From positions 1 through 23,692 of the forward strand of contig JASIBM010000312.1 in assembly GCA_030045175.1 (NCBI GenBank): a stretch of 23,692 nt of DNA, in the 5' to 3' direction. This document shows, piece by piece, positions 1 to 6,806 of this stretch. Numbering within the stretch: position 1 is the first letter of the stretch; every line of letters begins with the position of its first letter. Below the pieces are notes generated by a model. That model was not told where the DNA came from and ran no database searches. It was given only the letters and a program-made list of their open reading frames with translations. A program made the position numbers and the translations under genes. Source of the stretch: Streptosporangiaceae bacterium. GTDB lineage: Bacteria; Actinomycetota; Actinomycetes; Streptosporangiales; Streptosporangiaceae.

Positions 1-1
1 G

Positions 2-397
2 CGACCGGCCAGCAACATGCCCGCCGCGGACGATGGCGCCGACGTGGCCACGAGATCCCGGCAGACGGGAGCGACCGCGGCGGCCACGTCAACCGGAGCC
101 GTCGGCCAGAACGGTGCCCAGCGAGGCGGATCCCGGCCGGCCGGCCCTAGGAAGCCGGGCGCCGGTCAGGCCGAGGCCGGACCGCCGGCCGCCGCCAGGC
201 AGCGGTCCGCTGGCGGCTCGTCGCCAAAGGCCTCGCGCGACCTGGTCGGCACGAACGCGGCAGGCATGGTCGCGCGGGACGATCCCCGGCTGGATACCGA
301 TCCCGATGAAACCGGCGTGGCCGACGGGCTCACCGGCTCCGAGCTGATCATGCGAGAGCTTGGCGGCGAGGTGATCGAGGAGACTGGGGAGGGCTGA
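2..397 (+). CDS. dnaX: DNA polymerase III subunit gamma/tau, C-terminal part (5'-truncated by window edge)
   Basis: The frame is open to the left edge, so only the last ~131 codons are present and the first ATG in it (17) is not a real start. The visible part is a low-complexity Ala/Gly/Pro/Arg linker followed by a short ordered end reading LTGSELIMRELGGEVIEE. Actinobacterial DnaX proteins have this layout: AAA+ clamp-loader domains, a long disordered tau linker and a short conserved C-terminal helix that ends in a similar acidic motif. The ATPase domains lie outside the window, so the call rests on this C-terminal motif and on the following ybaB-recR, which is the classic dnaX-ybaB-recR order. 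The protein would be the clamp-loader subunit of the replicative polymerase. Family assignment is inferred from context more than from catalytic motifs. Confidence 0.75.
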   Translation, partial: RPASNMPAADDGADVATRSRQTGATAAATSTGAVGQNGAQRGGSRPAGPRKPGAGQAEAGPPAAARQRSAGGSSPKASRDLVGTNAAGMVARDDPRLDTDPDETGVADGLTGSELIMRELGGEVIEETGEG

Positions 398-653
398 GCG
401 GGGGCTTACAGCCCGGCGCGCCAGCACTTCGACCGGCGGGCCGGCCGTAGGCTCTCAGTGAAGGCGGTCCGGTAGCGGGCGCCCGGAGGCGAGCGGGAAG
501 ACTTGCGCGAGCGAGCCGAAGGCGAGCCGAGCGCGAGCGAGCCGCAGGCGCCGGCGCCGCCTGGACTGAGGAGCGTGGTTTTCGCGACGAGGGAAGGCGG
601 AGCCTCAAAAGGCGCCCGGAGGCGAGCGGGAAGAAAGGGCGGGTGAACGCGCC
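398..653. repeat. dnaX-ybaB intergenic region with nested direct repeats
   Basis: This 256-bp gap holds two perfect copies of a 24-bp sequence (478-501 and 611-634, beginning GGCGCCCGGAGGCGAGC). Between them lie two copies of a 20-bp sequence with one mismatch (505-524 and 531-550, core GCGAGCGAGCC). The whole stretch 478-560 is built from GCGAGC/GCGAGCC words that can pair with one another only weakly. The second 24-mer ends 19 bp before the ybaB start codon, so it would lie in the ybaB leader. No convincing ORF or structured RNA was recognised. An intergenic repeat element of the REP type or a leader regulatory region are both possible. Confidence 0.6.
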
Positions 654-1175
654 ATGGAACCCGGTGGGCAGTTCGACATGCAGCAGATCTTCGCCGCAGC
701 GGCGCAGATGCAAAGTCAGCTGATGAACGCGCAGGAGCAGCTGGCCGAGACCGAGGTGACTGGCAGCGCGGGTGGAGGCCTGGTGAAGGTGACGCTCAAC
801 GGGCAGGGCGAGATCACCGACCTCGTCATCGCCAAGGAGGTCATCGAGCCCGCAGACCCGGAAGATACCGCCCAGACCGTCGCCGACCTGGTCCTGGCCG
901 CATGCCGGGACGCCTATCGGGCGCTGGCCGACGTCCAGGAGAACACGATGGGACCGCTGGCCGGCGGCCTGCTCAGCGGCCTAGGTGGCCTAGGTGGCCT
1001 CGGCGGGTTGCCTGGCCTGGGTGGCGCGCCGGGCGCTCAAGGCATGCCAGGCATTCCTGGCCTGCCGGGATTCGGCGGCCTGCCCGGCCTGCCTGGCCTG
1101 CCCGGCCTAGCAGACCTGCCAGACCCGCCTGACACAGGCGAGCCAGGCCAGGACGACGACGACGGCGAAGACTGA
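654..1175 (+). CDS. ybaB: YbaB/EbfC family nucleoid-associated protein with collagen-like tail
   Basis: A 173-residue protein. Residues ~8-105 are a typical YbaB/EbfC domain: a long N-terminal helix (MQQIFAAAAQMQSQLMNAQ), then the conserved GGLVKVTLNGQGEI strand pair and a helix from ~70 to 95. The family forms dimers that bind DNA as a nucleoid protein. Between dnaX and recR it is usually linked to replication or recombination. Residues 109-153 are an unbroken run of 15 Gly-X-Y triplets (GLG, GLP, GIP, GFG and similar), followed by an acidic end with DDDD. Typical YbaB proteins are about 100-115 residues, so the tail is a large addition. ATG 654 starts the only sensible frame, but its Shine-Dalgarno is weak (GAAAGG about 15 bp upstream). 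recR begins 26 bp after the stop. Confidence 0.93.
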   Translation: MEPGGQFDMQQIFAAAAQMQSQLMNAQEQLAETEVTGSAGGGLVKVTLNGQGEITDLVIAKEVIEPADPEDTAQTVADLVLAACRDAYRALADVQENTMGPLAGGLLSGLGGLGGLGGLPGLGGAPGAQGMPGIPGLPGFGGLPGLPGLPGLADLPDPPDTGEPGQDDDDGED

Positions 1176-1201
1176 GCCGGGACCGAGGGCGAGAAACTCA
1201 G

Positions 1202-1801
1202 GTGTACGAAGGCGTCGTCCAGAACCTCATCGATGAGCTTGGCCAGCTACCCGGCGTCGGCCCGAAGGGCGCTCAGCGCATCGCGTTCTACCTGCTTGCG
1301 GCCGACCCGCAGGATGTCCGCAGGCTCGCGACCGCGCTCACAGAGGTGGCAGAGAAGGCCAAGTTCTGCCGTACCTGCGGCAACGTGGCCGAGAACGACG
1401 AGTGCCGGATCTGCCTGGACACTCGCCGTGACCCCGCCGTCATCTGCGTGGTGGAGGAGCCCAAGGATGTCGCCGCGATCGAGAAGATCCGCGAGTTCCG
1501 CGGCCGGTATCACGTGCTCGGCGGCGCGATCAGCCCGATAGACGGGATCGGCCCGGAGAACCTGCGGATCAAGGAGCTGCTGGGCAGGCTCGCGGACGGC
1601 GCGGTGACCGAGGTGATCCTGGCCACCGATCCGAACCTCGAAGGCGAGGCGACCGCTACCTACCTGGCCAGGCTCATCAAGCCGCTGGGCCTGCGGGTGA
1701 CCAGGCCGGCCAGCGGCCTGCCGGTCGGCGGCGAGCTCGAGTATGCCGACGAGGTGACGCTCGGCCGGGCCTTCGAGGGGCGCAGGACGCTCAACGTCTG
1801 A
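1202..1801 (+). CDS. recR: Recombination mediator protein RecR
   Basis: A 199-residue protein, the normal RecR length. It starts with a helix-hairpin-helix region (residues ~8-33, LGQLPGVGPKGAQRIAFYLL). A four-cysteine zinc finger follows with C56, C59, C68 and C71. The Toprim domain begins with VICVVEEPKDVAAIE (80-94) and continues through GGAISPIDGIGPENL and the ATDPNLEGEATA acidic motif. The Walker-B-like C-terminal end, with LPVGGELEYADEVTLGRAF, is complete. RecR acts with RecO and RecF to load RecA on gapped DNA. The start is GTG at 1202, 26 bp after ybaB, so co-transcription with dnaX-ybaB is likely. All key residues are present. Confidence 0.97.
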   Translation: MYEGVVQNLIDELGQLPGVGPKGAQRIAFYLLAADPQDVRRLATALTEVAEKAKFCRTCGNVAENDECRICLDTRRDPAVICVVEEPKDVAAIEKIREFRGRYHVLGGAISPIDGIGPENLRIKELLGRLADGAVTEVILATDPNLEGEATATYLARLIKPLGLRVTRPASGLPVGGELEYADEVTLGRAFEGRRTLNV

Positions 1802-1888
1802 GGCTACAAGATCGCAGGTAGACTCGGTCTTCCGGCCAGCGGCGCGGGCCATCGGAACAGGCCAGCGGAACCGCTCAGGCGAACCTGG

Positions 1889-3220
1889 ATGACCAGCGAG
1901 GAGCGGCGCGCCTTGTCCCTTGTCGTGCAGAAGTACGGAGGATCTTCGCTCGCCGACGCGGATGGCATCAAGCGCGTCGCGCAGCGGATCGTCGCGACCC
2001 GCAAGGCCGGCCATTCCGTGGTGGTCGTCGTCTCCGCGATGGGTGACACCACCGATGAGCTGCATGACCTGGCCCTGGATGTCAGCCCGGTGCCGCCCGG
2101 CCGCGAGCTCGACATGCTGCTCACCGCCGGCGAGCGGATCTCGATGGCGCTGGTGGCGATGGCCATTGCCAACCTCGGCTTCGAGGCACGGTCGTTCACA
2201 GGCTCACAGGCCGGGGTGATCACAGACTCAACGCACGGCAAGGCGCGGATCATCGACGTGACGCCGGGCCGGATCTCCGGTGCGCTGGCCGACGGCGCGA
2301 TCCCGATCGTGGCCGGATTCCAGGGCGTCTCGGCCGGCAGCAAGGACATCACCACGCTCGGCCGGGGCGGCTCAGACACCACGGCGGTCGCGCTCGCCGC
2401 CGCGCTCGCCGCGCAGACGTGCGAGATCTACACCGACGTGGACGGCGTGTTCACAGCCGACCCGCGGATCGTGCCGAGCGCGCGCAAGATCCCCGTGATC
2501 AGCTACGACGAGATGCTGGAGATGGCTGCCTGCGGCGCGAAGGTGCTGCACCTGCGCTGCGTGGAGTACGCCAGGCACTACGACATTCCGATCCACGTCA
2601 GGTCCTCGTTCAGCAGCAGGGAAGGAACCTGGGTCACCGGTTCGAAGGCCCATGGGACGAATGGGCCTGGCGAGCACGACGAACAGCCGCGGGAGGACGC
2701 GATGGACCAGCCGATCATCACTGGGGTCGCTCATGACAGGGATGAGGCCACGATCACGGTGACCGGGATCCCCGACAAGGTCGGCATCGCGGCGAAGATC
2801 TTCCGCGAGATCGCTGAGGCGGGCATCAACATCGACATGATCGTGCAGAGCACGTCGAGAGCGACCGGACAGGCCGACATCTCGTTCACTCTGCCCAGGC
2901 AGGATGGGCCGGCCGCGATGACCCGGCTGCGCGAGGTCCAAGGTGACATCGGCTTTGAGTCCCTCGTGTTCGACGAGAGCATCGGCAAGATCTCGCTGAT
3001 CGGGGCGGGCATGCGGTCGCATCCAGGGGTCAGCGCCGACTTCTTCGGCGCGCTCGCCGACAACGGCGTGAACATCCGCATGATCTCGACGTCGGAGATC
3101 AGGATCTCAGCGGTGGTCGACGCCGCGGACCTCGACGAGGCGGTGAGCGCCGCGCACCGCGCGTTCGGGCTGGACGACGGCCGGGGCGAGGCCGTCGTCT
3201 ACGCCGGGACGGGCCGGTGA
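1889..3220 (+). CDS. lysC: Aspartokinase (alpha subunit; contains in-frame beta subunit)
   Basis: Phosphorylates aspartate, the first step of the aspartate pathway to lysine, threonine, methionine and diaminopimelate. The 443-residue protein has the amino-acid kinase domain at residues ~10-245: KYGGSS (15-20), the VVSAMGDTTDEL segment, TTLGRGGSDTTA (155-166) and YTDVDGVFTADPR (181-193). Two ACT domains follow (~278-440), starting near VTGIPDKVGIAAKIF, and are the usual site of lysine/threonine feedback control. ATG 1889 is taken as the start. TTG 1913 is a real alternative: it has a GAGGAG Shine-Dalgarno 9 bp upstream and gives an N-terminus (MSLVVQKYGGSS) closer to Streptomyces homologues. 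TAGACT at 1819-1824 could be a -10 box. asd follows 40-50 bp downstream. Confidence 0.96.
   Translation: MTSEERRALSLVVQKYGGSSLADADGIKRVAQRIVATRKAGHSVVVVVSAMGDTTDELHDLALDVSPVPPGRELDMLLTAGERISMALVAMAIANLGFEARSFTGSQAGVITDSTHGKARIIDVTPGRISGALADGAIPIVAGFQGVSAGSKDITTLGRGGSDTTAVALAAALAAQTCEIYTDVDGVFTADPRIVPSARKIPVISYDEMLEMAACGAKVLHLRCVEYARHYDIPIHVRSSFSSREGTWVTGSKAHGTNGPGEHDEQPREDAMDQPIITGVAHDRDEATITVTGIPDKVGIAAKIFREIAEAGINIDMIVQSTSRATGQADISFTLPRQDGPAAMTRLREVQGDIGFESLVFDESIGKISLIGAGMRSHPGVSADFFGALADNGVNIRMISTSEIRISAVVDAADLDEAVSAAHRAFGLDDGRGEAVVYAGTGR
2702..3220 (+). other. lysC: Internal translation start giving the aspartokinase beta subunit
   Basis: ATG 2702 lies in frame within lysC and is preceded by GGGAGGA, a strong Shine-Dalgarno about 4 bp upstream. 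The product (172 residues, beginning MDQPIITGVAHDRDEA) would be the two ACT domains only. In corynebacteria and relatives, lysC makes a small beta subunit from such an in-frame start, and alpha2beta2 enzymes result. The start position at the linker/ACT border matches that precedent. Expression itself is inferred. Confidence 0.75.
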
Positions 3221-3227
3221 CTAACCG

Positions 3228-3270
3228 ATATCGCTTAACGATGCATCGAGATCCGATATAATGACGGGCA
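3228..3270 (+). promoter_or_regulatory. asd promoter with PadR-like operator; probable leaderless start
   Basis: TATAAT at 3257-3262 is a perfect -10 box. Seven bases later lies the ATG at 3270, so transcription would start on the A of that codon and the mRNA would be leaderless. CTTAAC at 3234-3239 sits 17 bp upstream as a -35-like element. An imperfect palindromic element at 3228-3248 covers this -35 region and differs at only 3 of 21 positions from 6657-6677 in the padR promoter (shared core ACGATG, flanked by ATATCG and ATCG). The promoter reading is direct from sequence. PadR binding is inference. Confidence 0.55.
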
Positions 3271-4316
3271 TGGGAACGGACCACCGGCCGGCGCTCGCGA
3301 TCGTCGGCGCGACCGGCGCCGTCGGCACCGTCATGCGCGACGTCATCTCCACCAGGCCCGACATCTGGGGCGAGGTCCGGCTGATCGCCTCCGCCAGGTC
3401 GGCCGGACGCCTCCTGCCGGTGCGCGGCGAGCAGGTCGAGGTCCGCGCGCTGACCGCCGAGGCGTTCGACGGGGTGGACATCGCGATGTTCGACGTGCCC
3501 GACGAGGTGTCCGCATCCTGGGCGCCGGCCGCGGCCGCGCGCGGCGCCGTGGTGATCGACAAGTCGGGCGCGTTCCGGATGGACCCGCAGGTACCGCTCG
3601 TCGTGCCAGAGGTGAACCCCACCGAGATTTCCAACAGGCCCAAGGGCATCATCTCGGTGCCAAACTGCACGACGCTTTCCATGATCGTCGTGATCGGCGT
3701 CCTGCACCAGGCCTACCGGTTGCGCGAGCTCGTCGCCGCGTCCTATCAGGCCGCGTCGGGAGCCGGCCAGGCAGGCACCGACGCGCTCTACGACCAGATC
3801 GCCGCCGTGGCCGGCGACCGGACGCTCGGCCAGCGCCCCGGTGACGTGCGCGCCGCGATTGGTGACGGTGGCCCGTTTGGCGCGCCGCTAGCCCTCAACG
3901 TGGTGCCGTGGGCCGGCTCACTGCGCCCCGACGGCTGGTCGTCGGAGGAACTCAAGATCAGGAACGAGACCCGTAAGATCCTCGGCGTCCCCGACCTGCG
4001 GATCTCGGCCACCTGCGTACGGGTGCCGGTGATCACCGGGCACTCGCTCGCGCTGCACGCCGCATTCGAGGCCGAGGTCGACGCCGAGGAGGCGCGCAAG
4101 CTGCTCGGCGACGCGCCGGGCATCGTGGTGGTGGACCGGCCGGAGAACGCCGAGTACCCGACGCCGGTCGACGTGGCTGGCACGGACCCGACCATGGTCG
4201 GCAGGATCAGGCGCAGCCAGGACGACGCCCACGCGCTCGACCTGTTCGTGTGCGGCGACAACCTGCGCAAGGGCGCGGCCCTCAACGCCGCCCAGATCGC
4301 CGAAGCACTGATCTAG
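3270..4316 (+). CDS. asd: Aspartate-semialdehyde dehydrogenase
   Basis: Reduces aspartyl phosphate to aspartate semialdehyde with NADPH, directly after LysC in the aspartate pathway. The N-terminal NADP-binding motif is IVGATGAVG. The catalytic cysteine is in the SVPNCTTLSM motif (residue 133 from this start), followed by the SYQAASGAG motif. The substrate-binding EELKIRNETRKIL segment and the RVPVITGHS motif with its catalytic histidine are all in place. The length of 348 residues is normal. ATG 3261 is in frame three codons upstream, but it overlaps the TATAAT box, so 3270 is preferred as a leaderless start. It lies immediately after lysC yet has its own promoter. It is convergent with the esterase gene that follows. 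Confidence 0.95.
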   Translation: MGTDHRPALAIVGATGAVGTVMRDVISTRPDIWGEVRLIASARSAGRLLPVRGEQVEVRALTAEAFDGVDIAMFDVPDEVSASWAPAAAARGAVVIDKSGAFRMDPQVPLVVPEVNPTEISNRPKGIISVPNCTTLSMIVVIGVLHQAYRLRELVAASYQAASGAGQAGTDALYDQIAAVAGDRTLGQRPGDVRAAIGDGGPFGAPLALNVVPWAGSLRPDGWSSEELKIRNETRKILGVPDLRISATCVRVPVITGHSLALHAAFEAEVDAEEARKLLGDAPGIVVVDRPENAEYPTPVDVAGTDPTMVGRIRRSQDDAHALDLFVCGDNLRKGAALNAAQIAEALI

Positions 4317-4336
4317 TCCCGCTGGCCCCGCGCTGG

Positions 4337-4358
4337 CCGGCCGGCTGGCGACGGCCGG
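4337..4358. terminator. Weak GC-rich inverted repeat between convergent asd and esterase genes
   Basis: CCGGCC at 4337-4342 and GGCCGG at 4353-4358 can form a 6-bp stem with a 10-base loop, exactly between two convergent stop codons. There is no T-run on either side. It may act as a bidirectional terminator, but such short GC palindromes are common in this DNA. Confidence 0.25.
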
Positions 4359-5267
4359 TTACCTCGCCAGGTGGGCGCCGAGGAACGCCAGCGACGGGGG
4401 TGTCTGCGCGTGGAAGAAAGGGCTGGTGTGGCAGCCCTGCGAGATGTCCACGACCGCGCCGGGTGGCAGCGCCCTGACCAGTGCCTGCACGCCGGGATGG
4501 AACGGGTCGTCCAGCCCGGATGCCACCCGCACGGGCATCCCGGCCAGCGCGCTGGCGTGGGTGACCGCGTCGGCGCGCGCGAACGCCGCCGCAGAGGCGT
4601 AGGCCCCGGGGTTGACCGCCCGCGCCTGCGCGTAGCTGGTCCAGATCGCCGGGCTGATGGCGGCGACCGCGCCGAATACCTCCGGGTGCCACTCCGCGAG
4701 CAGGATCGCGCCGTAGCCGCCCATCGAGATCCCGAACGTGCCGATCCGCCTCGTCCCTAGCCCGAGCCCGAGTCGCTGGCACATCGGGATCAGCTCGTTG
4801 ATCACCATGCCCATCGGGTCATCGCCCGGATGCGGGTTCCAGTACCCGCCGCCGCCGTCGGCCGCCGCGAACGCCATCGGCGGCAGCAGCCGTCCGTGCA
4901 CGCGCATCGCAAGCGCACGTGCGGCCGGCATCGGCCCGAACACGTATCGGTAGTTGCCGCCGTACGCGTGCAACCCGATGATCAGCGGCAGCCTGCTGCC
5001 CGGCCCGTGGCCGGGCGGGTAGGCGATGGTGTACCCCACCCGGCGCCGCCGCGCAGCCGAGTAGAAGCTGCCAGACCGCGAGGGCCCGGCGGCGGCGAAC
5101 GTCACCGGCGGCATCGGCACGTCGCACGCGCCGTCGATCTGGTCGAGCAGGCTCTTGCCCGGCAGCACGCCGTGGTCGACGAGTTCGGCCCCGCCGGCGC
5201 CGGCGACCGCGATCCCGGCCAGCCCTGCCAGGCCGATCCCGAGCACCCGGCGGCGAGAAGGGCTCAC
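4359..5267 (-). CDS. Tat-exported alpha/beta hydrolase (esterase family)
   Basis: A 302-residue protein whose N-terminus has a twin-arginine pattern (SRRRVLGIG, residues 4-12) followed by a hydrophobic Ala/Gly-rich stretch to ~29, so export or membrane anchoring by Tat is likely. The remainder is an alpha/beta hydrolase of the esterase D/PHB depolymerase type. It has the IIGLHAYGG oxyanion region (96-104), nucleophile S181 in GISMGG, an acid at D253/D254 in GLDDPFHPG and H280 in GCHTSPFF. The substrate is unknown; an acyl ester or cell-envelope ester is plausible. The start is GTG 5267, whose GTGA overlaps the stop of the upstream membrane-protein gene by 4 bp, implying translational coupling. 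It is the last gene of the padR operon. A longer upstream open frame exists but overlaps that gene and is rejected. Confidence 0.82.
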   Translation of the reverse strand: MSPSRRRVLGIGLAGLAGIAVAGAGGAELVDHGVLPGKSLLDQIDGACDVPMPPVTFAAAGPSRSGSFYSAARRRRVGYTIAYPPGHGPGSRLPLIIGLHAYGGNYRYVFGPMPAARALAMRVHGRLLPPMAFAAADGGGGYWNPHPGDDPMGMVINELIPMCQRLGLGLGTRRIGTFGISMGGYGAILLAEWHPEVFGAVAAISPAIWTSYAQARAVNPGAYASAAAFARADAVTHASALAGMPVRVASGLDDPFHPGVQALVRALPPGAVVDISQGCHTSPFFHAQTPPSLAFLGAHLAR

Positions 5268-6280
5268 CGGCCCGGCCTTGTCAGCCCGGCGGCGCGCCAC
5301 GTCAGCGCGGCGCGCGCGGCGACGCCGCCTGCCAGCGCGAGGATGGCGGCTCCGGCCTGGTCGATGGCGCCGACGTGGAACAGCGACCGGGGCCCGCCGC
5401 TGGCGGCCGCGAGCCAGCACAGCGCGCCGCAGAAGAAGACGACCATGCTCACGGCTGCCATGCGGCTCAGCCAGGTCTGGCAACCAAGCGCCCGGCGTGA
5501 CAGCTCCAGTCGCCGCAACAGCGCCGCCGAGCTGGCGACCAGGCAACAGCCCGCGGCTGGGCACAGCACCATCCAGGCGACCTCAGCGGCAGGGAACGCC
5601 GCCAGCATGCTGGGATGCGCCCAGTACGACGTGATCCACAAGGTGGTGGCCCAGCCAAACGCGGCGATCCCGCCGGGCACGCCGCCGTGAACAAGGAGCA
5701 GATGGCCGCCGGTGCCCGGCCAGCCATTCTCGAAGTGCCTGCCACCGATGATCAGGGTCGACGCGCCGATGACGACCAGCGCGCCTGGCCACAGCAACCG
5801 CCGGCCCTTGCCGCGCACGCACATCGTGGCAGCGGCCCAGATTACCGTGCACGCGGCGAGCAGGGTCGCCGCGGCGAACATTGCCAGAGCGCAGGTCATG
5901 AGGTCCAAGGCTGGCGTTATGGCACGGTCATCGGGCACCGCCCACTGGACGCCGATCGCGAGCTGCGACCACATCGCCGCTCCGAACGCGGCGAAGACCG
6001 CGGCGGCCGTGGCGATCGTGGCGCGCGTGGTCCGCGCTGCCGCGTCCGGGTCGAGCGGGTGGCTGGCCAGGCCCGCGCCCGCCAGCCTGGCGCGCAGGCC
6101 CGTGACCGCCACGTTGGCGGCACGCGCCGGGGATCGGGGTCGCTCGGCGAGCTCGGCGATCAGCAATTCGGCGAACTCCTCGCCGTACCTCGATCGCCAG
6201 CTAGCCGGGTACCAGGCCAGCAGTGCGCGCACTCGCCAGGAAAGGCCGGCGCCCCGGATTCCCGTCGGCTCCGTGGTCAT
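5264..6280 (-). CDS. Polytopic membrane protein of unknown function (PadR operon)
   Basis: A 338-residue protein. The cytosolic N-terminus carries the pattern LLAWYPASWRSRYGEEFAEL (residues ~15-34), a motif often found at the start of actinobacterial membrane proteins encoded next to PadR regulators. Six or seven hydrophobic segments follow, roughly at 91-113, 126-150, 160-182, 190-215, 230-255, 278-295 and 303-325. No catalytic or transport motif was recognised. It is coupled to both neighbours by 4-bp overlaps: its ATG is within ATGA at the padR stop, and its TGA overlaps the esterase GTG. Stoichiometric production and a shared envelope role with the esterase are likely. A specific function cannot be given. 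Confidence 0.8.
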   Translation of the reverse strand: MTTEPTGIRGAGLSWRVRALLAWYPASWRSRYGEEFAELLIAELAERPRSPARAANVAVTGLRARLAGAGLASHPLDPDAAARTTRATIATAAAVFAAFGAAMWSQLAIGVQWAVPDDRAITPALDLMTCALAMFAAATLLAACTVIWAAATMCVRGKGRRLLWPGALVVIGASTLIIGGRHFENGWPGTGGHLLLVHGGVPGGIAAFGWATTLWITSYWAHPSMLAAFPAAEVAWMVLCPAAGCCLVASSAALLRRLELSRRALGCQTWLSRMAAVSMVVFFCGALCWLAAASGGPRSLFHVGAIDQAGAAILALAGGVAARAALTWRAAGLTRPGR

Positions 6281-6645
6281 GCGGACGCCCAGCCGCTGGC
6301 CAGGCGACGCAGCCCCACCTCGGTGACCTTGCGCTGGCTCTCCAGGTAGGTGGCGAGGGCCGTAGCCCCGGCAGCGGTGAGCCGGTAGGGACGGCGCCTG
6401 TCATGGCTCTCCACGGCCTCGATCAGGCCGTTTGCCTCGAGTCGGCTGAGCGCCTCGTAGAGCGTTCCAGGCGCGAGCCGCACCGCGGCGAACGACTCGA
6501 TGTCCTTGGTGAGCGCGTACCCGTGCTTGGGCCCGTCGGCGAGGCTCGACAAGATCAGGCTGGCCGGGCCCGATGACCGGCCCAGCGTCTCGATGGCCGC
6601 CGCGGGATCGGGTCCCGCTCGACCGGATGCTTCCTCGGTGCTCAT
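6277..6645 (-). CDS. PadR-family transcriptional regulator
   Basis: A 122-residue protein with the PadR winged helix at residues ~26-95: ASLILSSLADGPKHGYALTKDIE, the APGTLYEALSRLEANGLIEAV recognition helix region, and the wing with RRRPYRLTAAG. The short C-terminal helix (98-118) would serve dimerisation. PadR proteins are usually repressors of the operon they belong to. ATG 6645 is chosen because it lies 6 bp after a TATGAT box. The ORF can be extended upstream to 6741, but that extension is compositionally unlike coding sequence here and would include the promoter. The stop overlaps the next start (ATGA), making this the first gene of a three-gene operon with the membrane protein and the esterase. 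Confidence 0.92.
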   Translation of the reverse strand: MSTEEASGRAGPDPAAAIETLGRSSGPASLILSSLADGPKHGYALTKDIESFAAVRLAPGTLYEALSRLEANGLIEAVESHDRRRPYRLTAAGATALATYLESQRKVTEVGLRRLASGWASA

Positions 6646-6651
6646 GGCTGG

Positions 6652-6677
6652 ATCATATATCGGTTGACGATGGATCG
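6652..6677 (-). promoter_or_regulatory. padR promoter and probable autoregulatory operator
   Basis: On the minus strand TATGAT (6657 down to 6652) is followed after 6 bases by the padR ATG, so the message would be leaderless. The 21-bp element 6657-6677, read on the plus strand, begins ATATCGGTTGACGATG and matches the asd promoter element at 3228-3248 at 18 of 21 positions. The element abuts and partly overlaps the -10 box, which suits repression. That PadR is the binding protein is inferred from its position. Confidence 0.55.
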
Positions 6678-6806
6678 GAAGGCGAACTGTCCATAAGCTG
6701 GCAGGCGGTGTTGCCCAAGTCCATCGAGATGTGGTAGACACTGGTTTTTTCGTGCGGTTTTGGCTACAAACGTTTCCTAACAGCCAACTTCTACCAAGGA
6801 GCAGAC

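Noticed and set aside
1247..2065. Minus-strand 272-codon open frame
   Set aside because: Antisense to recR and the start of lysC, both certain. No recognisable motif.
4830..5690. Plus-strand 286-codon open frame
   Set aside because: Antisense to the esterase and membrane-protein genes, which have clear motifs and coupled starts.
6646..6741. Upstream extension of padR to 6741
   Set aside because: It would place the TATGAT box and the operator inside the coding region, and its codons do not show the GC3 bias of the gene.
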